From assembly GCF_030269925.1 (NCBI RefSeq), contig NC_085117.1:8184731-8248730 (forward strand): a stretch of DNA of 64,000 bases, given 5' to 3'. The stretch is from Bombyx mori (taxonomy: Eukaryota; Arthropoda; Insecta; Lepidoptera; Bombycidae). Below are positions 11,432 through 24,490 of this stretch, piece by piece; the first letter of the stretch is position 1, and each line of letters starts with the position of its first letter. A program made the position numbers and the translations under genes. Below the pieces are notes generated by a model. That model made no database searches. It was not told the origin of the DNA and saw only the letters and a program-made list of their open reading frames with translations.

Positions 11432-11904
11432 GTTTACAATAAAAAATATCTATATTCAAGTAGTTAAGGTTGGAAATTCAATATTCCATTTTCAATCAGG
11501 ATTTTCGCTTGTGTTATCTTGGCCGGAGGGATATTAAAAGATACCCAGGCCCTATTCAAAGGGTCCAGAACTATTCGACCAATTCAGGTTGCGAAATTAA
11601 CATAACGTGTAATAAAGGTGAAATTATTTCAATTCTGCAATTCACCTACAATTCGACTACCTTGAACCGATAAGTTTGCCACCGCGACCCGCGTATTGAG
11701 TAATTTTTATTTCAATTTAATACAATAAAAAATCAATTGTATGCTAATTTTGACCTTTGTGCGTTTCACATACGACTGAGTTTGGTACGTTATTTTTTTG
11801 GTAACGGTAATGGTTTTTAAGTAGGCATATAAGCAATTGCTTGGAGCGCCCATCGAAATTTTTTATTCGTTTATAAATCACGTTTTATTAGTATTGAGTA
11901 GACC

Positions 11905-12362
11905 GGTTGAAGTCGTCGTGGCCTAAAGGATAAGACGTCCGGTGCATTCATATCTTTCGATGCACCGGTGCTCGAATCCCGCAGGCGGGTGGGTACCAAT
12001 TTTTCTAATGAAATACGTACTTGACAAATGTTGACGATTGACTTCCACGGTTAATGAATAACATCGTGTAATAAAAATGAAACCCGCAAAATTATAGCTT
12101 ACGTAATTACCGGTGGTAGGACGTTTGGTCTAGTCCCCACGGGTAGGTACCCCCCCCCCCCCGCCTATCTCTGCCGTGAAGCAGTAATGCGTTTCAGTTT
12201 GAAGGGTGGGGCAGCCGCTGTACTGTTAAAACTAAGACCTTAGAACTCATATCTTAAGGTGTGTGGCGGCATTTACGTTGTAGATGTCTATGGGCTCCGG
12301 TAACCACTTAACATCAGGTGGGCCGTGAGCTAGTCCATCCAGCCTAAGCAAAAAATAAAAAA
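11905..12362 (+). mobile_element. Bm1-type SINE, near full length
   Basis: The most complete copy. The tRNA-like head has an A-box-like TGGCCTAAAGG (11919-11929) and a B-box-like GGTGCTCGAATCCC (11967-11980), an internal RNA polymerase III promoter layout. The body follows, with a C run replacing part of the GGTACCACC block, and an A-rich tail. It ends 43 bases before the exon at 12406. Confidence 0.85.
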
Positions 12363-12405
12363 GTTCAGTTCTCAATAACCTGCTAATATAAATTTCCTTT
12401 CACAG

Positions 12406-15400
12406 TGGCACGGCGGGATGACTTGCGAGGCGGCGGCGGCCTCGTCTTCGATGGGCGGCGCCGGGGCCCCATTGCTACCGGACTCCGAGCTGATCAAGCT
12501 CTGCCCGATGTGCAGGGTGCCAATAGAGAAGGACGAGGGATGCGCCCAGATGATGTGTAAACGATGCAAGCACGTATTCTGCTGGTACTGCCTCGCTTCC
12601 CTCGATGTGAGTAAGCACACGGATTTTTTTTTACTGGCAGTAGGACGAGTAGGTACCACCACCCCGCTTATTTCTGCCGTGAAGCAGAAATGCGTTTCGG
12701 TTTGAAGGGTGGCGCAGCCGTTGTAACTATGCTGAGACCTTAGAACTTATATCTCACGGTGAGTCGCGGCATTTACGTTGTAGATGTCTATGGGCTCCAG
12801 TAACCACTTAACACCAGGTGGGCTATGAGCTCGTCCACAAATCTAAGCAACCGTAACTAAACCGTAACTCCTCCCGAACTTTGCCCGATCTTCGGCTCTC
12901 TCTCTCTCTCTTTATGTAACCTAATGTCTCAGCTGAAAAACAAATTTTTAAAGCAGACAAAACCGCGATATTCCTTACATGTTTTTCCCGTGAACGAAAC
13001 CGTGCCGGGGCCGTGGCGTTTTGTAATTAGCCGGCGGGAAACCTGCGCTTTCCTTGAACCTCCACCGTTACTAACGTGCGGCCCGTTTCATTACGGTGCT
13101 GCCGAGGCGCCACAGTTCATACCGCAGTATGCCAATTAAAAGAAATTCACAATGTTCAATGACATTTTGACATACTGTTAAATCAGATAGAGGTGCCGTT
13201 ATATCAGCATGCGAAGAGAGACTATTCATATTGGAACGAAGTTCCTTATCGCGCTTTGTGAAAGGGGGCTAGACGGAAAAAATACTTACGAAAAGTTGTC
13301 ACGACACTTTTTAGATCCGTCATTCTGACCAATCAACGTGTAGGCGCTTATCGCGTGACATTGCTCGTATCCGATTGGTCCGCGTAATGAGTACAGTTTC
13401 TCGAGATAGCGTTTCAACAATAGTAATTTAGTTCATAGTATTGTTTTTTTCTTCTTGATAATGACGTAATTTATTATTATAACTTAAAAAAAAATTACAA
13501 TTCCTTCACTAATTAATCGAAAGGAACTTCGTTCCATCCTGGTGTCCCTTGACACCTCTGAAGTTTTTTTTAGGTATAAACATATAGGGGACAGACATGC
13601 AATATAAATGATGGATAGGGTTATGTAATAAATAATAAATATTATTACTGGAGAATTCCTAGCACCTAAATGTTGAAATTGCTTGCAGGCCCCCTATCGT
13701 CTGGTGATGTCTGTTCTATGACAAAAAAGTTTAGATTCTAGATAATTCATTAGGTTGCATTAGACAAAGTGTAGAGTCAAACATTTTTTTTATCGATTTT
13801 TTTAAGTAAAGAATTCCTGAATTCTGCCTCAGATAGTAAGGTAACAATCTATGATGTCACGCTTCTTGACTAAGTAGCTCTTTGGCCTCTGCATTCAGCC
13901 TTTACTTATTTGATTTTGATTGCTGTATCCGCAATAATATCTCAGAAATCTAAAATATTTTGAAATTTGTTCTATGTTTACGTTTATATATTTGGACTGT
14001 GCCAACGCGTCAGGCTACACAATGACCCTTTGTGTTTCACGCTCGCCTCGTAAGGCTTTAAAAGCAATTATTACTTTATGTATTTTTATTTTTAAGTATT
14101 CAAAAAAAAAAAAAAAAAAACACTTCACAAACACGTACTATCGATTTCTTTTCTACCGCTACTGGCCTCCAAAGGTTTTTGGGAATGACCCTTATTGTTT
14201 CTGGAAATGGTGCATAGTTCTGATTTGAATTTATGTTCCTTTTTTTAATATCACATACGCGCACTTACGGAACCCCTAGGCGAACCGATGGCTAGTCCGA
14301 AATTGCCACTACCACATCCCACTCCAGTCACTCTTGGTAGTTGGAAAGGAAGCTACGTCCTCCCGCTGTAGTAGTATGGAGTCATGGGAAATACACAAAA
14401 GTTCAAATCCTACCTAGTAGTATGGAGTCATGGGAAATACACAAATGTTCAAATCCTACCTGTGGATATCAGTTTTTCTAAGTAAACACTTATCTAACAT
14501 GGAATATTTAGATTTCCATGATGAAGGATACATATCGTTTAATAAAGACAGGCAGACCATCTTAGCATGGCCGCCGGACATGTCCGATCCAGGCGATCAA
14601 ACGGTAAACAGGCGCCGTTGCCCAAAACACGTCATTTCGGATCCTCTCGGTACACTATCGGTGCTTTTTTCTCACGTTCTCGTCGAACCCGTTGAATGCG
14701 ACGAAGTGTTCGCCATGAAAAGTAACCCACAAACACAGTTTATTGAGTTTCTCGACGGATCTTGTCAGTAGGTCACGATTCTGATCCGATGGTAGATTTA
14801 ACAAAGCACTGCCCTTGTTAGGGCAGATGCGAGCAAAGCCTCCAAGGCTGAGCCCCGTGAGTTCAGCTACACGTTCGGTGCAGCTAGTATAGCCCCTCAA
14901 GGTTAATAGCAATAAACAGGAAAAAAAGGTATAAATAAATATGGTACCCGCAAAATGTCTAAATAGTCGAAATTATTCGTAAATAGGTTAGTCGATGTTA
15001 AAATCGTTCGCGTCTCGTTTTTAAGAAATGAAAGCTTTTTGTAGTTTATCTAAATGTATGTAACAGCTATTTTTGAAGCTTTGAAGCGTTCTTGGCGTGA
15101 TAAGCAGGCGTACTCGTATCTATGCGGCTATACCGTATGAGGAGGTGCCACCATCTTCTACGCCAAAAGCGCTTTTCGTAAACGATCCGCGATAAGCGTT
15201 ATTTAACATAATTGAGATTCTTCACAAACTCCCGTTTCTATAAATATGAGTGTAGGATAATTAGGGTCTAGTATCATTAAGCGAACTCCAAAACATTACG
15301 GCTTCCGTGAACACTCTTTAGTAATTAACATAAAAGCTACACTTTCGCTCGCAGAAGTGTAACGCTTTCTAAAGCACGTTTTATTGTCAGGACCGGTTTT

Positions 15401-17668
15401 TGGTCTTCAACGATATTTATGAAAAATAAACTGGATGATACGTTCCTAGCGCTCACCGTTATCTAGAATTTTAGGTAAATGTACCTAAAATTCTATTCTC
15501 TTTTAATGAAAAGAGAATTAATTGTATTAAAATGCAAGAAATAATTTATTATAATAATACCGAATATCCGGTATTGCCTCCGTCGAACAGCTGTTCCGGC
15601 TGGCTGCTGACAGAAAGGAATACAGGAAGCTAACGGCCAACCTTCAAGATTGAAGAGGCACTGGAAGAAGAAGAAGAAGAATAATACCGAAAAGTTGTGC
15701 CGTTATATGTTCGGTACGCGTATTGTGAGACAAACGGACAGGATTGTAGTTATAACGCAAATATATTAACTTCCCGGATTTCGTTTTTGATAACACAATG
15801 TCGTTTTTGCATCTTGAAAGTCGCTGTGAACAAAATCGAACGTATTGGGTGCATAAAAATAATGGCAGTGTGCATCTCAAACAAAATTAAGGATGACATC
15901 GCAAGCAAAATCGAGGGACCGCTTATTAATAAAATGATTATGCAGCAGGCATTTGAGAAAAAAAATATGTAATAAATAATCAGCTAGTGATGTTTTAGGA
16001 TTTTATAATACCTAAGTTACTAACATAGATTATAAGCAATACTTACTAACAAAACGTATGGTTTCTTTACTCAAATAAAGATTTTTAAAAAAAGTTTTAC
16101 GTTGACTCTCAGATTGTAAGGTAATTTTTTTCGACGCCGAATTGGATACATTATCTTCCCTTAAAATTAGTTGAAACCACTATTAATTTAGCAAGCCAAG
16201 CTGGTAATGCCATTTAGTAGATTCATAATCGTGAACCTAAGGAGAAACTAGACGACGACTGTCATGTGGTTTAGCTCGTTTTTAATTATTTTCATTGTAC
16301 ATTGTTATTTTATCTATAATTGAAAAGGCGGCCTAGTTTCTGTCGAGGTGTTACTGGAGCCGATAGAAATAACAACCTGAATACGTGCTTCTCATGCCTT
16401 AGACTCACTACGTGTAACGATAACGCTTGACGCCAGTAAAAAAAGGATGCTAGTAAGAAATTATCTATTTTATTACAGGACGATTTCCTTCTACGACACT
16501 ACGACAAGGGACCGTGCAAAAACAAACTTGGACACTCGCGAGCTTCTGTACTGTGGCACCGTGCTCAAGTAAGTTTAAAGCTTTCCTTTCGTCACCAAAA
16601 TATTTGATGAACGAATTGAGATTTTTAATATTTAGGCTTAAAAAATTATTTTATCATATTTAAAAAAAACCCTAATAAAATTCAAACAATTATTTGATTC
16701 CGAACACTTTAAAAACTATTCATTTCTATTGTCTGTCGTCTATTATTTAGACTGGTTAAGCTTATAACGGACAAACACGATGCCTCCAATAAGAGAGCGT
16801 ATTTCAAACCAGAAATATTGGCAATTAGACACTTAAAAGAAATTGAAGGATAATAATATTCATTTACTTTAAAACCCGCAATGTAAAGCTTAGTAAACTC
16901 GGGGGCAATAACCGCCTTCGTACTGCAGATCTCGGGTAGTTAGATAATGATGTGGGAACGTTACTAATTTCAGGTTGTCGGTATATTTGCTGGCTTCGGT
17001 TTGCTGCTGTTGGTCGCCAGTCCGCTGTTGCTGCTCGCGGCCCCCTGTATCGTGTGCTGCAAGTGCAGGTAATATTAACTGCATCTGAATACATTCCTGT
17101 ACATTCACAGTAATATGTTTTGGTATAATAAATTCCAACCTCTGAAGAAAGAGTTCACCGATTTTTCTAACACGTCTTTTATATTTCGAATTCGACTGTC
17201 AGATCTTTTGTCTTCGTATCTAGTTGCCGATGCCAGATCTTATTGAAACGGAATATGTTAAATGGCGGATATACAACCTTGCTCTTTTGACCGTTTTCGT
17301 TTGTGCAAATGTGTTTCGTAGGCTGTTTAAACAGTAATTACGATATAATAATATCACAATGTCATTTTTAGACTACCCACATAGAAACATGGCATCATTT
17401 TCTAGATTTTATTGTTTGAGATAGTGGGGTTTTCGAATGTTATACTTGAGATACGATGTCGAAGTATAAACTGCCATAACTGTTAAATTCAAACCAGAAT
17501 TTGTTTTTGGAAGGGACCGATAACGAATCTTTTAACGTTTCAAGGCTGTGCAATCCAAGCACGAAGAATCTTGAAGAGGTAGACGAGGTCGATAGCATCA
17601 GTCCCGGGAGGGACGACGATGACGAGATCACCCACGAGAGGTCCCGGGATCGATATCTGAGCGACTGA
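12406..17668 (+). CDS. RNF144-type RBR E3 ubiquitin ligase, 3' half (RING2 and membrane anchor)
   Basis: Exons 12406-12606, 16479-16568, 16974-17068 and 17545-17668 (TGA) join in frame, with GT-AG at each junction (phases 0, 0, 2), giving 169 residues. The gene is partial at its 5' end: the first exon begins at an acceptor in the WHGGMTCE segment that closes the IBR domain. RING2 follows (CPMC, DEGC, MMCKRC, FCWYC, residues 33-62 of the fragment); by analogy with parkin and HHARI, the Cys of DEGC (residue 46) would accept ubiquitin from E2. Then comes [20 protein letters not shown] and a hydrophobic anchor, [20 protein letters not shown], with an acidic tail ending RYLSD. Order and motifs match vertebrate RNF144A/B, membrane-anchored ligases. 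RING1 and IBR exons were not found in 1-12405 and probably lie left of the window. SINEs flank the first exon closely on both sides. Confidence 0.88.
12631..12850 (+). mobile_element. Bm1-type SINE, 5'-truncated
   Basis: Starts TTACTGGCAGTAGGACGAG, with a small internal deletion compared with other copies, and ends with CACAAATCTAAGCAA without a poly-A tail. It begins 24 bases after the splice donor at 12607, so the ligase exon is bracketed by SINEs. Confidence 0.75.
13233..13535. mobile_element. MITE-like element with hairpin termini
   Basis: The left end is GGAACGAAGTTCC, itself a small hairpin (GGAAC-GAA-GTTCC). The right end is its reverse complement, GGAACTTCGTTCC, followed by a GGTGTCCCTTGACACC palindrome. 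Similar ends occur at 51151-51504 and 60583-60899, but the interior here is different and holds CCAAT-like boxes. No coding capacity. The exact outer limits and target duplication are not clear. Confidence 0.55.
13536..14565. other. ligase intron, no feature recognised
   Basis: Intron sequence between the first and second ligase exons. A near-exact 40-base direct repeat (AGTAGTATGGAGTCATGGGA) lies at about 14368-14460. Open frames here lack domains. Confidence 0.4.
14570..14930 (+). mobile_element. jockey-like LINE 3' end
   Basis: The plus strand carries the decayed end of ORF2 ([20 protein letters not shown], compare RRRPRHLLTDPSDPITLALD at 2387-3007), then the shared 3' UTR (TTGAGTTTCTCGACGGATC, then CTGAGCCCCGTGAG) and an A-rich tail. 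It is 5'-truncated and lies within the ligase intron. Confidence 0.65.
15585..15685 (+). mobile_element. LINE ORF2 C-terminal relic with GAA repeat
   Basis: Reads [20 protein letters not shown] and then a stop, followed by a GAAGAAGAA run. The AADR..YR.LTANL pattern is common at the C-terminus of insect LINE ORFs. Very short and decayed. Confidence 0.45.
15686..16478. other. ligase intron with an old SINE relic
   Basis: The stretch 16340-16440 resembles a very diverged minus-strand Bm1 (GTTACTGGAGCCGATAGA, then GACGCCAGTAA). Nothing else is recognised. The 91-codon frame at 15697-15972 lacks a known domain. Confidence 0.4.
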
Positions 17669-17952
17669 CACCCGCCAAGGTACTAGACGGTGACGCACGC
17701 GTATCAACGTACACCGGTACTGGCCAGCGACTTACTCTGTGCACAGTTTGTCAGTCAAATACGATGTATCGTGTCAATCGTCGAAAAACGTTTCTTCGTG
17801 TTGGCAACACTGCTAGTTTTTCGTGTTGGCAAGACTCAGGCCTGCTCGTCGTTGAGACGATTTATCGTGTAACGTGTTGACCGAAGAACTTGTACGTAAA
17901 TGTGATAAAAAAATATTTTGTGGACGATATTATAAATGTAGAAATTAAAACA

Positions 17953-17958
17953 AATAAA
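17953..17958 (+). promoter_or_regulatory. candidate poly(A) signal of the RNF144-type gene
   Basis: First AATAAA downstream of the stop codon at 17668, about 285 bases away. Later AATAAA motifs (for example near 22521) leave room for a longer 3' UTR. Confidence 0.4.
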
Positions 17959-18121
17959 TATATATGTGATGAACGAAAATGTTATAACTTAGTAATTTAG
18001 GATATGTCAAGTTGAAATGTTCAAGGAATGTTACTTGGTTATACATTGTGATTTTCGCTTCCCCTTAATTATAGCTTTGTTGGACGGAACTCAACAGGGC
18101 TCAGAGCATTAGATGAAATCG

Positions 18122-18146
18122 AGATATATATATATATATATATACA
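18122..18146. repeat. (AT)n microsatellite
   Basis: About 12 copies of the dinucleotide AT. No link to a gene is apparent. Confidence 0.8.
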
Positions 18147-18609
18147 AAAATAACTAACTCATACAGTACAAAATGTGTAGCTTCAAATGTATTTAAACAA
18201 AGAAATATACGGGGCCTAATGATCGATGCTTGTATGAAAAAAAAGTCGTATTCGTATATTTGTAAATGGCATCGCCTTTTTTAGCTTCTCGACCTAGAAC
18301 CAAAACTCTGAGAGAAATAGAGAGAGAGTGAGAGAGAGGTAACTGCATTTAGAGTTGTAATATTTAATGGCGCAAACGAACCATACGGTTCCAAGACTTC
18401 AGATTGGACTGATGGACTGAGATCTGTTCCTAAAGATGAACAAAATGTAGTGCTTGTGGTTCCTACCGCGATGACCTTGATAATACTAAAACTTTCGACA
18501 CAGCACGCAATGTAACAAAAACAATCTGCTGAAGCCGGGGTCAACGGACTCTGGCGATCTTATAGTATAACATTAAGTATCAAAGTTGATAGCTAAGCTT
18601 TTTATTTCT

Positions 18610-18805
18610 ATTGTATAGATGGGCGAATGGAGCTCATGACCTATAATATATGTTGTTAAATGGTTACCGGAGCTCATAGACATTAATCACGACCTGAACA
18701 CCACCAGTCTCGATTGTATCGTATGATGCTCTCGGCCTTCGAACAGGAACACGTGACTGTTCACGGCAGAAATTAGCTGGACGGTGATAATTACGGGCGT
18801 GCTAT
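18610..18805 (-). mobile_element. old Bm1-type SINE
   Basis: Diverged minus-strand copy. Recognisable blocks are GATGGGCGAATGGAGCTCAT, GTTACCGGAGCTCATAGACA and TTCACGGCAGAAATTAGC. Confidence 0.6.
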
Positions 18806-21800
18806 ATAACCAGCAAATTTTAGTTAGTAAACCTATATCCATTTTTATCTATGTCGAACGGTTATGATAAACGCTAATCGTCTCGGCTACCACAATGGGC
18901 CGCACATTCCGTACAGATTTCGTTTTGTATAGCCATTTGACGTTGCGTGCGAGAAAAATAATTTCACATGTTGATTTGACAATACGTATATACATAGTGT
19001 TTGTAAAAAATTGTTTTGTTCATTGTTCGAAATCGCTCATTATCGTTTGAAAATTGACAACAAATTTCAGAATGACGTATGTAATAGCAATTATTTTGAA
19101 TTTTGGCAAACGACCGTTGATCTTTCGTTCTGAGATAAAATAGCGACTTATTTCCCCAAACTCATTGATGTACGATAAAAAAAAGAAAACGTCATTAAAA
19201 ATATATTGTTAACATTTATCTTTAAGTGACTTATGTACATAATACTGTTTTTTAAACTTATGAATATGCTAACGCGACTGTCAAAATCAAAACAAATGTA
19301 CTTACTTTTTTGAATAAAACATTTTTAGAATCGTTTTTGTTTGTAAAAATGAAAGGCACGATGGCAACTTATGAAGTTGACTCTCGATAGAACTGTGTGA
19401 TGTGGCGATAAGTTTGTTTTATCAAAATTAATGGCTTGATTTCTAACATTAAAAATAATTGAATACAAAATTTACGAAATGTGATTCTAATCCGTAGTTC
19501 ATAAGAGAGTTGACACGAAATAATCCAATGTATACTTAATATATTTTTCTAAAGAGATGCAGAATTATATAATCTAAAATTAACTGTATTTTTTGTGAAC
19601 ATAGACAAGATGTTTCGTTCAATGATATAATAACACATAGTTGAAGAAATAAGATATTGTATGATGTATTTGGAACCATTGGCGAAAACGATGATTGTGA
19701 TAGTGCTGAGATGTATAACAGAGCAGAATTAAAAAATATCATTCAATTAAATTTATTTAAAAAACGAACTCCTGGTAAACGCAACGTGCTAATTAGATTT
19801 TAAATTCAATTAAAATGCGGAGGAATGTTTTGACATTGCAGTTTTATGAAATATATATCTACATTTTTATTTAAACACAAACTAGTTTTTATCGATAGCT
19901 TCGTGTAATTGAAAGATTAATTATTGTTTAGGCTTCGATAACGATCGTGGCATACTCCTATAAGTGTGTGAACATTAAGACGTAACTGCAATGCAGTGTG
20001 GAACAGCACTTTATTTAATAATATTTAACATATCGCCCTTGATAGCAACACTCAGATTAATAAAAAAGTATAAAAAAAATATTTTTTCGCATTCAAAACG
20101 GCAAACGCATTTTAATTTTACAGACTACAAATGTCAAGATTTTTTCGAATGTCTCGTCGTTTGTTTTTTGCACGAAGTAACCTATTGTTAAATATTACGC
20201 GGTATTTTATATCCAGGGCGATATGTGACCTCATGTATTTATGAGAGAATGAATCTATAGTGAAAGCCTGAAAATAAAACATAATTTATTAATATTAAAG
20301 TAGTCTTATTAAATATTTATGATTTTAATTGTAAATAAGAATTTAATATTGTACTTAATTTTATTGTTGAGGATCGATGGTGTTTTAACTCGTCTTTTTA
20401 ACTAATAATTTGTTTTATGATTTATGAAAATGGCAACTTTTTTAAATTCGCTTTAACTTTCCAATGACCTTTATTTGTTTTAAAAAATGTGTGACCGCTT
20501 AAATGTTTTGAAATTAAATTATGCAGTTTTCAATTTTTATGTGACATTTTGTACAGAGATGTGATATTTTATACAATGAAAATGTTATTACTATAAATAG
20601 GGATCCCCATATATTATTCTGATTGTTTTATCAAAAAGCTACACTAACGAAATTTCAAAAAATTTAGAAGTTTGATAGTTTAGATCCGATGGTGCGGGCT
20701 TAATTTATAAATGACAAAAAAGCTAACGAAATGGTTCATGATATCACTGCCAAGTGTTGACGTGCAAATCTGATGGCGGAATGTCTCACTACGTACGCAG
20801 CATGCTCATAAAAATATCCGACACCGAAATTTTAAAAGCTTCATCGTTTTAAAAGTTATTTGAATGCGTTTTTTCAAAATAGGCTCGCAATATATATACT
20901 TGCTTTATTATACATATTCGTAACCTTTTCAATCAAGACTGTATTGTTGAATTTCACGTCTGCGATTTCTTATGTATATTTTATTTAGCACTTTCATTGA
21001 AAGGTAAAAAAAGTGTGCAAAATTGTATTTATTAAAGAAAATAGAATTGTCTGTTTGTGATTTCGTACTAGACTTGTTACCAATTCTATTACCTATTTCT
21101 TGCTCTGCGTGAATTCATCAATGAGTACCGACTTTACATCACTTAACCGTTTTCTATTTGGATTGCACGTGTATGTCTAGTCTGTTTAAAAAAAATCAAT
21201 AACACAACTTTTTTTTTACTGCTGTGTCACTCGGATCGACGAGCTCACATCCATAGACACGACAATCTAGATACTGCCACTAGAAAACTAGAAATTTCAT
21301 CCAAAATTACTAAAGTGAAAGCACCTTATTCGCGCTTCCTTCATTCGCAATGTCCACTATTCACGGATAAAAAAAATACGAGCCAATTCCTATGTTCGCG
21401 GTTAAGCTATCTGGATTCGCGGATTTAATCGATACATACACTTTGATAAAAAGAATTTCAATATGTATGTATCCAACCGAATATTTTTTGTAAAGGCGGT
21501 TTTCCATATCCACGGTTTCTGTTAATATTGAAGAATAAAGTTTTTACGGTATATTACAATACACGATCAGCGGTGTGAGCGTGCGAGTCTCTCGTATTCT
21601 TAGCTGTGTGTTTTTAGATACATTCGCTTGAAAATATTTGAACATCGTCAACGTCTTTCAAATGTTATAATCAAGGATTGATGTTAAATGAACCCTTGAA
21701 TCGGTGAATCTATTCGTAAATGTTTTTTAATTGTGTAGTTTAGAGGTATTGGTTTTATTTCGGATCTCCACATTGAAATAAACTTACCATTGATCCTGTT

Positions 21801-22643
21801 TGGCTTGATGTGACAAGCTAGGTAAAGCATTTGTAGACTTAAATGTTAATGTGTAAGATAGGCGTAAGTTGATGTTCATTCATTTCAATGCTTGACGAAA
21901 AATAACATAACGTATTCTTTGTCTATTTGTCATTACCGTCATCAAATTATTTCAAATATGAATTAGTGAAATAAAATACTGCCAAAATCCCTTCAAAAAA
22001 GTGAGAAACATATAATGTTTCACTAAGTTTGCACTTAATTTTGTTTCCCATGGAAGCCCAACTTACATTAAAACAGGTTTCACAATAAACATTCTTTAAA
22101 GGAAAATATATTTCTTGGCAATTTAAGAAATTTAAACTATAAATGCCACAAGAACACACAAATATACACAAGAAACAACAAAGTTTAATATGATTAAAAC
22201 AAAACTAGTTGGTAATAGTCCAAGCATTGAAGTGAATAATATCTTGTTAAATTTTTTTCTCATGTAAGTTGATTGGAGAATCACTAATGTCAAAAGACTA
22301 ACTTTTTTGTGTAGAGCTTGGGGCGCAAATGTACCTTAAATAAATAATGTTCACAGGTCAATTTTGATTATGCATTATTTTGCAAAGTAAGAACACATGT
22401 TAACATTAGCGCCAACTCTGTTTAAGTCAAGATTTTGTATATACGTTTTATTTTTGTTAATATTAATAATTGTGTTGAGACTTGAGACAAACTGATTTCT
22501 CTGTTACTGTAACTATAATTTAATAAAGATTTTTCTGAAACACATATTATTTGGTTTTGTTTATAATTAATATATATATCACATTTGAAATTATCTTAAT
22601 AGCTCAAGAACAAAAAAAAACAAAATATAATGTAAATTATATT

Positions 22644-22649
22644 TTTATT
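22644..22649 (-). promoter_or_regulatory. poly(A) signal of TMEM223
   Basis: AATAAA on the minus strand, about 95 bases after the TMEM223 stop codon, the expected spacing for a short 3' UTR. Confidence 0.55.
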
Positions 22650-22743
22650 AGTTTACAAGTGATACAATAAACCTGATTAAGTGAATCTTCAAATGTACCA
22701 AAAGTCAGATGCTGAAATTTATTCTATTATCACATGATCTTCT

Positions 22744-24490
22744 CTAACTTTTCCCCCATTTCCTGAGTAAGCCTGCGGTACAATCAAACAGCAAAGGGTT
22801 TTTAAACTCTCCCCTCATATCCAGCATATAATGCATCATTCTATTTCTCACTTTGAGAGGTAGCTGTACTTTTGCCACTGTCCTTCTTTCCTGACAGCAA
22901 ATATCTTCAATGGGAACTTTCATGGATCGATTGCGACCAAATGGAGCGTAAGTGACCAATGAAACATGCTTGCCTCCTTTGTGGAGAACTAAATATCTCA
23001 CGGAACGAAGGGTGTACATCCATATCATTGTTAAGGATCCTGCCCCTGCAGCATTATAATATTCAACTTAAGGCAAGTTCTTTCAAAAAAGGCTATTAAT
23101 TAATTTTGTACATTTAAAGTCATATATGAAAAACTATACCAAAATAGAATAAAGGCATTCTAAAGCTAAGAGAATAAACATTTTGAGGGGACATCCTTAT
23201 TCCCTATTCAATAGTAGACTGTATTGTCATTAAACAAAAAAATTACTTCAAAGTTCATTGCCATGAAATAAAACAATGCATAATGTTGTACAAATATTAA
23301 TGGAATTGTTGGCATTTGTTGAATTTCCATAAGTTTCGAGTTTGTACCACTAGCGTATTTGTTTTGGAAAAAACTGCTGCAGTGAAAAAAAAAGGATGTT
23401 GCAGTGAGACACTAGATGTCAGAGAGCAAGGCATATTCCCCTGTAGTACAGGTTTAACCATTAAAGAATACTACTAAATTATTTTAAAATTAGCTAGTCA
23501 TTATATTGGGTTTGATAACTGTAAGCATCAAAATTTACATGATACTTGCATTTAATAAATATGTCTCACATCTGTGTTTTGTTGAGTTAAATTTACTGGT
23601 GAGTTTACTGGTGGTAAAAGCTCTTGTGAGTCCCCCACGGGTAAGTACTACCACCATGCCTGTTTCTGCCATGAAGCAGTAATGCGTTTCGGTTTGAAGG
23701 GTGGGGCAGCCATTGTAAAACTATCTGAGACTACCTGAGACCTTAGAACTTATATCTCAAGGTGGGTGGCACATTTACGCTGTAGACGTCTATGGGCTCC
23801 AGTGACCACTTAACACAAAGTGGGCTGTGAGCTCATCCACCCATCTAAGCAACAAAAGTATAAAAAAAAAGTATGTAAATGTCTAAATGGCTCATTTTTT
23901 TAATACTTTTATGGCCCTTTCATTTTGCTTCACTCCGCTTTATAATATTAGATTTATTCTAGCCGCTGAGGTTAAAGTTCAAGTCCTTTAATTTGCGAAA
24001 AGTGTTTTGTTGTCCAAAAATGACTTTTTATTCTAAAAAAACGTTTAAAACGTAAGTTACTTCGTAAGATGCTTTTCTTGTTACATTTGAACAACTTACC
24101 AATAATCACAGCCAAAGTGCCAAGAGTATTTTTGTATTTATTTTCTCCCAAATTTATTTTTCTATACCATGGAGTGTCTTCTGTTATCTTCGATTTGTCT
24201 ACGGGTGCATCTTTTAAGGTTGAAAACGCGAATATACCTAAATACATCCAAAATGCATATTGAACTACAGCGAATATGTTCATATACTTATAAAAAGAAG
24301 GATTTTCGTATTTAAAAAGGATTACATCCTTGGCAACGTTTGTGTTGACATCATGAATAGTTCGTGCTGTGACCGAACTCGAACTAAATGAAACTTTATT
24401 AACATTATTTATACATTCTTTACATTTCAATGGATACCGTAGAGCTGAAACTCTTTTAACTATTGTCGATGCGTATGATATGATTGACAT
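22744..24490 (-). CDS. TMEM223: transmembrane protein 223 (mitochondrial)
   Basis: Two exons, 24490-24100 and 23045-22744, join in phase 1 (donor GTAAGT, acceptor CTGCAG) to give 230 residues. The N-terminal 45 residues are rich in S, K and R with few acids, as for a mitochondrial presequence. Then come FKYENPSFYKYMN, a first membrane segment (about 80-100) and a second (about 123-145, across the splice). The C-terminal domain carries TLRSVRYLVLHKGG, VSLVTYAPFGRN and QLPLKVRNR, the pattern of TMEM223. Human TMEM223 is an inner-membrane protein linked to cytochrome c oxidase assembly; function here is by homology. A plus-oriented SINE sits in the intron. The gene is divergent from topoisomerase II. 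Confidence 0.88.
23604..23870 (+). mobile_element. Bm1-type SINE in TMEM223 intron
   Basis: 5'-truncated copy from TTTACTGGTGGTAAAAGCTC to CACCCATCTAAGCAACAAAA with an A-rich tail, antisense to the gene. Confidence 0.85.

Larger units (their letters stand above)
17960..22640. other. ORF-poor AT-rich region, possible 3' UTR or intergenic
   Basis: No gene recognised over 4.7 kb. The repeat content is low for this window: a dinucleotide tract at 18122-18146, an old minus-strand SINE at about 18610-18805, and a SINE-like scrap near 21210-21290. This could be an extended 3' UTR of the upstream ligase gene or plain intergenic DNA; the sequence alone does not decide. Confidence 0.4.

Noticed and set aside
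15697..15972. 91-codon open frame on +
   Set aside because: No known domain, lies in the RNF144-type intron, and its antisense is equally open.
23972..24099. extension of the first TMEM223 exon past 24100
   Set aside because: Runs through a good GTAAGT donor into intron; the spliced form joins in phase to the conserved C-terminal domain.
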